A stretch of DNA of 64,000 bases, taken from assembly GCA_024663395.1 (NCBI GenBank), contig JANFAH010000090.1, positions 108,379-172,378 on the forward strand. Reading direction: 5' to 3'. Numbering within the stretch: position 1 is the stretch's first letter; every line of letters starts with the position of its first letter. The notes under the pieces are model-generated. The model was not told the DNA's origin. It saw nothing but the letters and a program-made list of their open reading frames with translations, and did not search any database. The DNA comes from Pisolithus tinctorius. Its lineage: Eukaryota > Basidiomycota > Agaricomycetes > Boletales > Pisolithaceae. Position numbers and translations under genes: made by a program. This document shows positions 22,293-31,356 of the stretch, in pieces.

Positions 22293-22616
22293 GAGAAGTT
22301 TCCCGGAACAGCCCTCGCCAAAATGAATGAATGAGCACGGTGGAAGCAATTACGATTCGGTCATCGCCATTGGGATCTTCTCTGTCATGCTACGGAGAGC
22401 CCGGGATTCCCTCGGGTTGCATTCCCCACCAACGAGATCGTGACGTGTCGTTAAATTTCGTCAATGGGTAAATGATACATGCTTACAGCGAATAACATAA
22501 AAACTACCGTACAACAATCAGCTATGAAGAGTAGGCAAACACAACAATCCAGTACACCGGGTACGTGATGGCATGCAACGACCTAGAAATGTGAGACGCG
22601 ACGTCTGGCGACCAGT
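22293..22616. other. Convergent intergenic region
   Basis: About 320 bp between the 3' ends of the unrecognised gene and the DUF6741 gene. Nothing recognisable. Confidence 0.4.
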
Positions 22617-23562
22617 CTAATGAACATTCATTTTTAGGTGCCACGATCCCGGCGTCATCTCTTCCAAGTATTGTATTTCCACTTGATTCCAGTGGATAGG
22701 AATGGCGTTTGCCTTAGAGGAAAGTCGTGTCAAGGGAAGGAACAATGGTCGAAGCAAGTTCACTTACTTGAATATAGTGCGAGACTGCACGGGCAACTCT
22801 TCGTACCAGTGAATGTAGGTCAACCAAACCGCTGTAACTATCCACTGGTATCTCGTAGGTAAGGGGAGAATATCCGGGCCACTGAGAAACGCAGATCAGA
22901 TAGCGTTGATAGGGGTTTAGATGCGGCACTTACCCTGACATGAACAAATATTTTCCCCCTGTAGTCCACACTTAGATCATCTAACGTGTACGAGTCTTGA
23001 CCCGATAGCAAAATATTTGCCTGGGCCTCCCCGAGGGTGATCCCCGAGCGGAAAGCACCCTTACGCTTGAACTTCACTATCCCACCTCCACCTCTCGAGT
23101 ACGGCGAGAAGCCATCGAACAAACTAGGCACAGAGGAATAGGAAACAGACGATCCACGACGAGGACGATTGATGCCTATCGGGTGTACTGATGGAGTGCG
23201 GTAATACGAGTCACGATAGCTGAGATCATCGTAGGCTGAGGGAAATGTGACATGAATTGAAGCAAGGCGATGTATATGGTACTCCACGTACAACGAGGGA
23301 GATACGGGTTGCTCAAGTTTCCGCCATATGATGAGTATGGATAAGACTTTGGGCAAGCTTGTAAGGTGATTGATTACAATGAGAGAAGAAGCTGGAAGTG
23401 TACCTGAGGTATCGGGTCATAATAAGAAGAGGACGTCAGCGGGATACCCCCTGCGCGGAAGCTCGCAGGTGTTGAGGTGTAGCTCAAAGAAGGTCTACGG
23501 GACCTTGTGCCAGTGTAATATGGATCAGCTGAGTATGAGGAGTATGCCGTAGAAAAGGCCAT
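22617..23562 (-). CDS. DUF6741-type basidiomycete protein
   Basis: The start at 23562 reads MAFSTAYSSYSADPYYTGTRSRRPSLSY, a Ser/Tyr/Arg-rich disordered head. After splicing come further low-complexity segments (YRDSYYRTPSVHPIG, RRGSSVSYSSVPSLFDGFSPYSRGGGG). The conserved core follows: IVKFKRKGAFRSGITLGEAQANILLSG, SYTLDDLSVDYRGKIFVHVR, then the next exon WPGYSPLTYEIPVDSYSGLVDLHSLVRRVARAVSHYIQ. The last exon reads NAIPIHWNQVEIQYLEEM and stops at 22617, using a CTCTAAG acceptor. This matches my memory of a basidiomycete domain of unknown function (DUF6741). No catalytic motif is visible. Confidence 0.72.
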
Positions 23563-23916
23563 CTTGCAGGACGGATGAGATGAGTGAGAGGGAGTGGAAA
23601 GGAACGTACTGTGACTAAGGAGTTTTTATAGCAGTGACGCGGAGCGGCACAGATTTTATGGCGGGAACCTCCACAGACTGCCTCGAGGACGCATCGAGGT
23701 GGTGAGCGATGTGGCAAGGGGAGCTTTGGTCCAGGAATACCAGATCTAAGTCATTCAATTGCAAAATCGGATCCATGAACTTTCGCCTAGAAAGGAACCC
23801 CTAGCAGTCCTCTGACACTGTGCTCCGCAAAATATAACGGACAAGCGGAGTGCCAGGCAGTTCAAAGATCTACGTGACATTCTAGAATATCCCATTTGAA
23901 GCAATGAAGTCCAGTC

Positions 23917-24105
23917 TTACCTAATAGGATGGGTCCAATGTGACGGCGCGACGCCAGTAAAAAGACAGACATCTCTCAATGGTTGTGGTGGCGGAGGGAT
24001 CAGACGAACATTGCCTCGAGGAAGGCTCATGTCATAGTATTGACGGCGTTTTCTTGCCATGTCTGTCGGTGAGGTGCGCCCATAGCGGTGCCACCACATT
24101 CCCAC
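23917..24105 (-). CDS. Doubtful small frame
   Basis: From the ATG at about 24060 the frame reads MARKRRQYYDMSLPRGN then a Pro-rich stretch and ends HWTHPIR at a strong AG|GTAAGA donor (about 23920). A TCACGTAG acceptor lies about 45 nt on, and the frames beyond it read a further 20-35 residues. It could be the first exon of a small gene, but no family is recognised and the second exon is not settled. Confidence 0.25.
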   Translation of the reverse strand: MGMWWHRYGRTSPTDMARKRRQYYDMSLPRGNVRLIPPPPQPLRDVCLFTGVAPSHWTHPIR

Positions 24106-24488
24106 ACCATATCATCCTCGCGGCGCGGCGCCGACAGAACCAAGTTCAGAGACTCCGAAAAAACTGGGAATAGTGGCAAGGCGATGTCCCAAGGTTTTAT
24201 CGCCCCATTACCGCAACGGCGAGCCGAATGATAACGTGCGGAGTCACACCGCAGCCTATCCCCATGTCACTGGTGCCGCGTGCCGTGTGATGGACCGTAC
24301 AACACCAAATTTCCAATGCCAGAGTCTGCCCTACAAAAACGATGTGCAAGGCTTGATCGTTGATGAGATGATGAGGCTGATAAGACTCTTCCCGTGTTCG
24401 TGGCAAGACCCGCTCTGTTTTAGTCCAAATATTATTGGGCCCTCAGACTGTTGAACAGACACTGTGAGAGGCAAGCCGACTCACCCTC

Positions 24489-25036
24489 ATGGATGAATCG
24501 ATGAGCATCGATACGGGCCGCCAAAGGTTTCACACTATCGCGAGAACCATCAATCGCGGTATGGGAGCCCATCCCGATTCATACCGCGCCCCACTTGATA
24601 CGGGTGCCTTTCTCGGTGCACTCTTTCCTAAAATCCGATGCCGCTCATATTTAGCTAGGGATGGTTGCCCTTTAGTGGCGCCTCAGTCTTTCCTCAGATT
24701 GGACTTCGTTGATTGCAGAGGACTCCATGGCTGATCGGAAGTCGTTAGCCTCTGAAGCAACGAATCGTCAATCAGGACAGTCTCCTTTGGCCACTATCCC
24801 GGTCCGTGAGTTTCCAGGCTGGTCCTTCCGTCGGCTCTCCGTCCTGCCCCCTCTTCCTGATACGTACAGGACGGAAGGGGATATGTAGTGGTAGTACACA
24901 GTATTGGATATTTCCTCATCGATACCCGGTGAGTGTGGAGGTATTTATACACGGAATAGCCAACCCCATGCGCCCTGTATTAACATGTCCCTACGCCATT
25001 CGCGTCGTCAGGCTAGAACGACTTACTCGATATTAA
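24489..25036 (+). CDS. Doubtful multi-exon small frame
   Basis: The ATG at 24489 opens MDESMSIDTGRQRFHTIARTINR. A GTATGG donor near 24559 and a GATTGCAG acceptor ending at 24717 lead in phase to EDSMADRKSLASEATNRQSGQSP. A consensus CC|GTGAGT donor near 24806 pairs with a CGTACAG acceptor at 24869. The joined frame then runs to a TAA near 25036. Splice signals are good but the protein resembles nothing I know. It may be a real orphan gene or chance. Confidence 0.25.
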
Positions 25037-25164
25037 TGCTCTACTGTTGATCGTCCGGCGAGGGCAATGTATGGTCGTACCTACACTCCATGACGGTTAC
25101 AAGCGTAATCAATGGTATGGGTCATAGCAACCTTGTCAGAACTCGTCGTACGTAACGCGATTGT

Positions 25165-25190
25165 GCAAGCCAACACCAATATTGGCTTGC
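25165..25190. repeat. Perfect 9-bp inverted repeat
   Basis: GCAAGCCAA and TTGGCTTGC flank an 8-nt loop. It lies in the gene-poor stretch upstream of nothing obvious; function unknown. Confidence 0.5.
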
Positions 25191-25353
25191 GTTATGTTAT
25201 GCTAGAAATGGCCTTCTAGACCTGCTGTCGGCGGCGAATCCGGAGGTAACGGACTCCTTCGCCAGAACATCACTTGCATGGTTTTCAAGAATCATCCTTG
25301 CCTGGAAATGTAGGTCAGATATGATTGAGATGTTGGATATGCATAGTTAAAAC

Positions 25354-25866
25354 TTACCCATCTTGCGAGGGGTCGGATAAGCACAATACTCTGAATATTA
25401 GGTCCCAATCGAGAAGGAAGTTATTTGTGGGTGGAGAAGGGACCAGTGCGGGAGCCTTGGACATATTGGAACGAGGAATGACCTCGAGATCGACTTCCAT
25501 AGTCTGTGGAAACTCCGCCTCATCCAGACGAGCCAACGCGTCTATTACAAGCGCCTTCTTCAGACCGACAGCACGCGGACGACGAGGAGACCTGGGTCCC
25601 GCGGGTTTTCGCCTGTGCGAGTAGTTGACACCAGACCAGGATTGTGCGTCGTCGAAGGCAGATGAGCAGTCCGTTGCAGATGACGATGTCGAAGAAGAAC
25701 AGAGGGAGAGGCGCGAATCATGTCCACCATATGTCCAACCCCACTCATCGGAACTTTCTGTGGAGGACGAGCGCAAGGACCAGGTACTGCAAGGTCGAGG
25801 GCCTTGTACCCGTGAAGGCCTTCTGCGGAAAGGGGCCTGAGATGAATTTGTTTGCATGTCTAGCAT
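25354..25866 (-). CDS. Small Ser-rich hypothetical protein
   Basis: Unspliced frame of about 170 codons from ATG 25866. The N-terminal 70 residues are Ser/Arg-rich and probably disordered (STWSLRSSSTESSDEWGW, SSSTSSSATDCSS). A basic Pro-rich patch (RRKPAGPRSPRRPRAVG) precedes a more ordered part, LKKALVIDALARLDEAEFPQTMEVDLEVIP. A donor (GG|GTAAGT) overlaps the stop at 25354. Splicing there to an acceptor near 25300 would only swap the last few residues. No known domain. The open length and codon pattern favour a real gene. Confidence 0.5.
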   Translation of the reverse strand: MLDMQTNSSQAPFRRRPSRVQGPRPCSTWSLRSSSTESSDEWGWTYGGHDSRLSLCSSSTSSSATDCSSAFDDAQSWSGVNYSHRRKPAGPRSPRRPRAVGLKKALVIDALARLDEAEFPQTMEVDLEVIPRSNMSKAPALVPSPPTNNFLLDWDLIFRVLCLSDPSQDG

Positions 25867-26333
25867 GTTGCGCAGTAGCGTGTGGGGGATGAAGATGGGG
25901 ACAGAGTACTTGTGGGTATTTCAAGCCCCTCCAAACTATCGCCGTAGTTGGCGGTGACTAGATTTGCAGCCAAGTGCTGAGAGAGCGGCTTGCGGATACG
26001 AGGATACGAGTAGCGACGGGGCATTGATAAGTCACCGGAATATGCTGCTGTAAATACATCGACCGATCAAATTTACACCAAATGGGCGCACAGCAACAAT
26101 ACTTGCACTGCAATAATGCTGATGGTGAGAACCAGATTAAATTGTATGGAGGGCCCTTTGAACAGAAGAATATTCTCTGGAGTACAGATTTGGTTTCATT
26201 AGGATTGTTGGAAGAGAGGTCTGCTGTCAGGCACGCTTCCCTCGGTCTAATTTGGTGTCCATGTGCACCCTACCCCTGGAGCTTGTAGACACAAGAACTC
26301 GCCGAGGTCACCGAAACCGTCAATATCGCACTT
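25867..26333. other. Divergent intergenic region
   Basis: About 465 bp between the hypothetical gene and the methyltransferase, pointing apart. No specific site recognised. Confidence 0.4.
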
Positions 26334-27422
26334 ATGATGGTGGTCGAAAGCACACAACCATCGATTATCGATCCATTCGTTCTTGCCGACGAGATCGCTC
26401 TGAACGAGGCTCTGGACGCGCTCGACCCCCTTCGTCACCTCAGAAACCAAGATGACCTCGGCGATGACATCTTACTAGTTCCAACCCAGCCGCGTTCCGT
26501 TCAGAACCAATGCATTAATTTGACGTTCCCCAATCCTGCCCCGGAAGGCAGTTCCACAGCGATACAAATCACTCTCAGGGTTGACGCGTCTCCCGGATGT
26601 GGCGGGATAGCATGGCCAGCCGGCGAGGTAGGTGCTTTGCGATCATAGAACTATCTCCGGTATGACACCGATCTAACGGATTCAGGTTCTCTCGAATTAC
26701 ATCGCTCTGCGGGGTGAACAGTACTGTCATGGAAAAACAATCTTGGAGCTGGGAAGCGGGACCGGTCTAGTCGGGCTGGTTGCTGGTGCGCTCGGTGGGC
26801 ATGTCTGGATTACGGATCAAGCGTTTGTACTCGCTCCCTCAAAGCGCAAGGGTATATGACCCAGTGGTTGCTGTCTACTTCTCAGGCCACTACTCGGGAT
26901 CATGAAAGATAATGTGAACGTGAACAACTTGCAATCCTTGGTCACGGTCGCCGAGCTCAACTGGTGTCGTGTATACGTTCCTTGCTGTATTCCGACTTAC
27001 AAAGTATCAGGGGGGAAAATGTGCCATCAGATATTCCCCGCCCTGATATGATCCTGGCAGCGGATTGCGTGTATTATGAGCCGGCTTTCCCCCTTCTGGT
27101 TAAGACGCTATCAGAGCTCTCGGGAGAAAAAACGGAAATCTTATTCTGTTACAAGAAGAGGAGAAAGGTAATGCATATCCTTTGTGCTGAGTTCCCTGGA
27201 AACTCAAAATCCCATAGGCCGACAAGCGTTTCTTTACTCTCCTTAAGAAGCAGTTCAACTGGAGAGAGGTACCAGAACCAGAGCCCCCTCCAAAGGGGTA
27301 GTACTGATTTGTATCACACGCAGGTTAACGATGATCCAAATCGAGAAAGCTATGCACGCGCGGCAATTTCACTGCTGCTGCTGACGAGAAGGGAGTTAGC
27401 TGTGTATGGTGATAAAGTCTAG
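26334..27422 (+). CDS. EFM6: EFM6/METTL21-type protein-lysine methyltransferase
   Basis: Seven-beta-strand SAM-dependent methyltransferase. The start at 26334 reads MMVVESTQPSIIDPFVLADE. Exon 2 carries the SAM-binding motif I, TILELGSGTGLVGLVAGALG, then VWITDQ (acidic strand-2 end). Later exons hold MKDNVNVNNLQSLVTVAELNW, the catalytic-loop block PDMILAADCVYYEPAFPLLVKTL, and ILFCYKKRRK spliced to ADKRFFTLLKKQFNWRE. The final exon is NDDPNRESYARAAISLLLLTRR, with the stop at 27422. The YKKRRKADKRF block is what I recall from yeast Efm6, which methylates a lysine of translation factor eEF1A. The substrate here is inferred from family. Confidence 0.85.
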
Positions 27423-27706
27423 TGCCTTGAAGCTTAAATGTGTAGATAAGTAATCACCCTGCATGTCGCAGTACTTGATGGCACAATGGCAGCCCACATG
27501 GCATGGCATGATGTTGCCCATGTAGAAGCGCATCGATAAGGGGCAGGTGCAAACGAGAGTATGATAGGCCACGAGCAATCGACCCTGCATGGGCGGTGAC
27601 AGGATCATGCGTGGTCCTACATAGATGCCCCACAGTTCCTAGTCTAGTCTGAGTCTGTTCTATGGTTTCGGGAACAGACGAATCAGCATGTCCCTGCAAT
27701 GTAGTG

Positions 27707-28116
27707 TCAAGAGTCTGGTGGTATTGTCTTGATCTTCAAAAGCGGTTGGTTGTTGTAGCCGCGCACTGGAGACGACGTACTTGTAATCCATGTATTCCTC
27801 CGATTTCTTTCTTCAATACTTCAGTAACAAGCATGTGCTGTTTGACTGTTGGCAAGCCCCTGAACTTCTCACTTGCAACTTTGATTGCAAAAAAGGCACC
27901 ACAGCCGCCTACAGTAAGAATTCGATATTAGTTCCTAGGGTAATGTTCCACACCAAGGACGGACGTACCTGACACGTCTTGCACCGCGAGTTCTGTCGGA
28001 GAAAAGCGCTCGGTCAACTTGGAGATGATGGCTTTCTCCATATCGGTCACTGACGTCGAGAGTGCTCGCGGCCAGGATGGCCTCGAAACAACTATTCTCC
28101 TCGTTAGCGAAAGCAT
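27707..28116 (-). CDS. Mitochondrial BolA-family protein (Bol1/Bol3 type)
   Basis: The start at 28116 reads [22 protein letters not shown], an Arg/Ser-rich mitochondrial presequence. The BolA domain follows: [25 protein letters not shown], spliced to [42 protein letters not shown]. The invariant BolA His-Met (KQHMLV) and the IHGLQ end are present. Splicing to an AAG acceptor adds TIPPDS and a stop at 27707, the usual ending; without splicing it would stop at 27736. These proteins work with glutaredoxin 5 and Nfu1 in late Fe-S cluster transfer in mitochondria. About 158 bp separate it from COX15 on the other strand. Confidence 0.85.
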
Positions 28117-28195
28117 GTTCGGGAGTTCACCGTATGTCCAGTGAAGGTAGAGAACCTGAAGAGTGGCGCTCGAGAGGCTCGCAGGGTTCTGCTTG

Positions 28196-28203
28196 TCACG
28201 TGA
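28196..28203. promoter_or_regulatory. TCACGTGA palindrome in the BolA/COX15 divergent promoter
   Basis: Perfect 8-bp palindrome, 72 bp before the COX15 ATG and 80 bp from the BolA ATG. It matches the bHLH (Cbf1/USF-like) E-box. The same octamer recurs upstream of PRE5 and PEX12. Confidence 0.5.
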
Positions 28204-28274
28204 TTTTGAATTTCTGGTGCTGGCATCGGATTTGCCGTGTCAAAGTCATCTGCTTGCTGCCTCGCAGACACCAA

Positions 28275-29919
28275 ATGCAAGCGAAGTTGGTGGACGCACT
28301 CGCGCGTCCATGTATTCGAAATGGTTTTCGAACCATGCGAGGTTTTTCCTCGCTTTTTGGCCCACGGACTTCGTCAATCGGTTTGAAGCGTAACCCCATA
28401 ATGAACCCACTTGATCCATTACCCCGCCTTCGATTACCTCCGTGGCGATGTAACTCGGTCATCGCGTTCCATAAATCTACCAAGTTTGCAGAACTTGGTC
28501 CGCGCTTTTTCTCTTCCAATTCCGTCGGCCTAGGAGTTGGTGCATCGTCGTTGCCGGTACTTGCACCTCCAGCAGTCGGCCGGTGGCTTTTAGTCTCCTC
28601 CGCACTTGTTTTTGCGGTCATAGTTGTTGGAGGCGTTACGCGCCTCACTGAGTCAGGTCTTAGCATTACGGAGTGGCGGCCTGTCACTGGTGTCCTGCCA
28701 CCGCGGACTGCGGAAGACTGGAATGCGGAATTCGACAAATACAAGTCAACTCCTGAATTCAAACTGTCAGTCAGTCATGTTTTGAAGTGAGTCTGCGAAC
28801 ATCCTTTGTCTAACAGCTATTCTTAGGATGAACCACTCCATATCCCTGGATGAGTTTAAGAATATCTTTTACATGGAATGGGGACACCGCATCCTGGGGC
28901 GTCTGATTGGCATCACGTTTATTGCGCCGCTAGCGTACTTTGCGTTACGGAAGAAACTATCACCATCGATGCCTGCCAAATTAAGCGGAATGGCCATTCT
29001 GATCGGTTTTCAGGGTGTCCTGGGATGGTACATGGTAAAGTCTGGTCTGGAGGACTCAATTATGGACACCCCAGGCGCAGTTCCGCGTGTATCGCAGTAT
29101 CGTCTTGCTGCGCATCTCGGTACTGCACTTGTCTTGTACGGAGGTATGCTTGCCACAGGACTGGCTGTAATACAAGATTGGAGATATGCACGCAGCGGGG
29201 CGTGGGGCGGCTCCAAGACCGTGTCATGGGAGAGCGTATTATCAAATCCGGTTATCAGATCGTTCACCAGGAAATCCCGTACTTTGACAGCATTAGTGTT
29301 TCTGACTGCCCTGTCAGGTCCGTCGAATCATTTACTGAGGTTCTAGCCGCTGATTTTTATGGATAGGTGCATTTGTGGCTGGATTGGATGCCGGGCTACT
29401 GTATAACGAGTTCCCTCTGATGGGCGGGCGCATTGTGCCTCCCATGGATGAGTTGTTCTCTGCAGCATATGCCAAGGCCGCGGATAGATCCGATATTTGG
29501 TGGAGAAACATTTTTGAAAATCCAACTGCCGTTCAATTTGACCACCGACTTTTGGTAAGTTATTTTCCATTTCCTTCGCACGAGTGGCCTTCTCAGATTA
29601 CCCGCTCCAGGCCATGACAACGTATATGAGTACTTGTCTCCTATATCTGCATAGCCGTCGTAATGCGGTTCGCAGTCTGTTGCCACCCGCCGCTCGCAGG
29701 TCAATAACGGCAGCTTTTCTGATGGCCAATGTACAAGTGATACTTGGCTTGGCCACTCTTCTATATCTTGTACCCGTTCCTGTCGCAGCCGCGCACCAGG
29801 CAGGTAGTGTGGCACTGTTGAGCACGATGATCTCTACGCTGGTTGCACTGCGCCGTCCAAGCATGGCAGCTCAGCTGTGGCGGAAAGCCAAAGCTAGCAT
29901 GCCCCAAACCAGTCATTAA
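28275..29919 (+). CDS. COX15: Heme A synthase COX15
   Basis: Inner-membrane monooxygenase that oxidises heme O to heme A for cytochrome c oxidase. The N-terminus ([23 protein letters not shown]) is a basic presequence. Membrane helices begin at [20 protein letters not shown], followed by [19 protein letters not shown], a family hallmark. After a splice come [15 protein letters not shown] (heme-ligand His), [15 protein letters not shown] and [14 protein letters not shown] (His). Later [19 protein letters not shown] and QFDHRLLAMTTY carry further conserved blocks, and [12 protein letters not shown] holds the last heme His. Four exons, with introns at about 28767-28828, 29320-29367 and 29553-29611. 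The frame ends SMPQTSH, stop 29919. Confidence 0.95.
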
Positions 29920-30054
29920 TGTTGTACTCAGCTCGCTTCCCTCCTTTGTTCAGATAGTTGCTACATACAACACACCTTCCCCACTCATTGTCTAAATCGC
30001 GCGGGTTTCGAACGTTATACGAACAGCGGTTATACATACTAGTAAGTGTCACAA

Positions 30055-31151
30055 CTATCCGGTCATTTGTACATCTTCGTCTGCCGTTGCAGGGGCTACC
30101 GGTGCTCCATCACCTGGCTCCTTCCGATCCATGTTTTGTAGGTATACTGCAACGGGTTCACCTTCGATAATGCGGAATTTACCTGGCGGAGATAACGGCT
30201 TTTCATGCAAACCGGTGGGCCCAATAATACCAATGGATGTGTTGTTCGCATTGAGTTCCTTGTCTTGCTGGAGGGTCTCCCTGAGTGCATGGAGACCATG
30301 TTTTATGAGCTCTTCCAGAGTACCTGCGATGCAAGTGACAAGTAAGCCAATCTCAACGGACAGTAATAGAGCCAGCGAGACGAAACGAACAGTCTTCAAA
30401 ACTCTTGTAATGCTTCTCGAGATAAGTCTTGGCACTCTGACTGCGCGCACCGATAGACATGGCGATGTATTCATATGAATTTCCGGATGGCGAGAATTCA
30501 AAGAGGTGCGGTCCGGACTGGTCTTGTCCAATGACAAGGAAACCGACACCGTAAGGTCGCCGACCGTATTCTTGGGTGTTCACTTGTGCCTCTGTTCACC
30601 TTAAATTTAAGGAAATCGGAGATGCACAGGTATAGAGAAGGGACGTACTGTCAGCGATAGTGGACACAAGACGGTTGACTGGCATTGGCCTGTTGAAGAC
30701 CATGCGCTCACTCATAGCTTGTTGCCGCATAAAGTTGCTGTAGTATGACACTCAACGTCGCGCTTCTCCAGTAAACCCGTACCGCTTCATACCTGAGTAC
30801 TCGTGCGTCCGATGTCAGACCAGCAATAGCGATACCAACGTGGTCGTCTATTCGGAACATCTTCTGTTGGTACGATGCCAACTCTCCAGTGGAGCGCTGC
30901 TCGCCATCAGCAAGCGTGTTCATAGAGCGGGTAGTATTGAATTGACCTTCAGAGCCAAAAGGATGGCGTGTGTCTTTGATCGCAGGCCGACCGCTGCAGA
31001 TCCTTGTTTGACGGCCTCAAGGGCATATTCGACCTGATGAAGACGGCCTTGGGGCGAAAAGACAGTATTATCCGAGTCATAGGTATTCCTAAACTGCGCA
31101 AGTTCGTCACCATGCTAAACGGACAATCCGTTCGACCTGTCCACGTACCAT
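30055..31151 (-). CDS. PRE5: 20S proteasome subunit alpha6 (PSMA1)
   Basis: Alpha-ring subunit of the 20S core. The first coding exon is only ATG (31151-31149), followed by GTACGT. A CGCAG acceptor about 54 nt on leads to [36 protein letters not shown], the alpha-subunit signature. Later exons give [80 protein letters not shown] and [22 protein letters not shown]. These details fit alpha6 (human PSMA1, yeast Pre5). The acidic/Ala-rich tail ends DEDVQMTG. Convergent with COX15 (135 bp apart). Confidence 0.93.
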
Positions 31152-31220
31152 CGTAGTAGAAGATATCTGAAGCTCAAACCTTGCATGTACAGGGTGACGC
31201 GTCTGCCTTGTATCGCGGAA

Positions 31221-31228
31221 TCACGTGA
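31221..31228. promoter_or_regulatory. TCACGTGA palindrome upstream of PRE5
   Basis: Perfect palindrome 70 bp upstream of the PRE5 ATG. No GGTGGCAAA (yeast PACE) element was seen in this promoter. Confidence 0.45.
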
Positions 31229-31356
31229 CTCTACCGTTGGTGCAGACTTACCAAAAAAGCCCTCTAGCGACCATTCAGACAACCCCAAAGCAAATTGCAG
31301 AAGCTGGTGATTTCTTCAAACGATTCTGATAAAATACTGGGAAAGCTGTAGGCTAT

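Noticed and set aside
28196..28762. Minus-strand frame of 188 codons
   Set aside because: It is antisense to the first exon of COX15, whose protein is clearly conserved.
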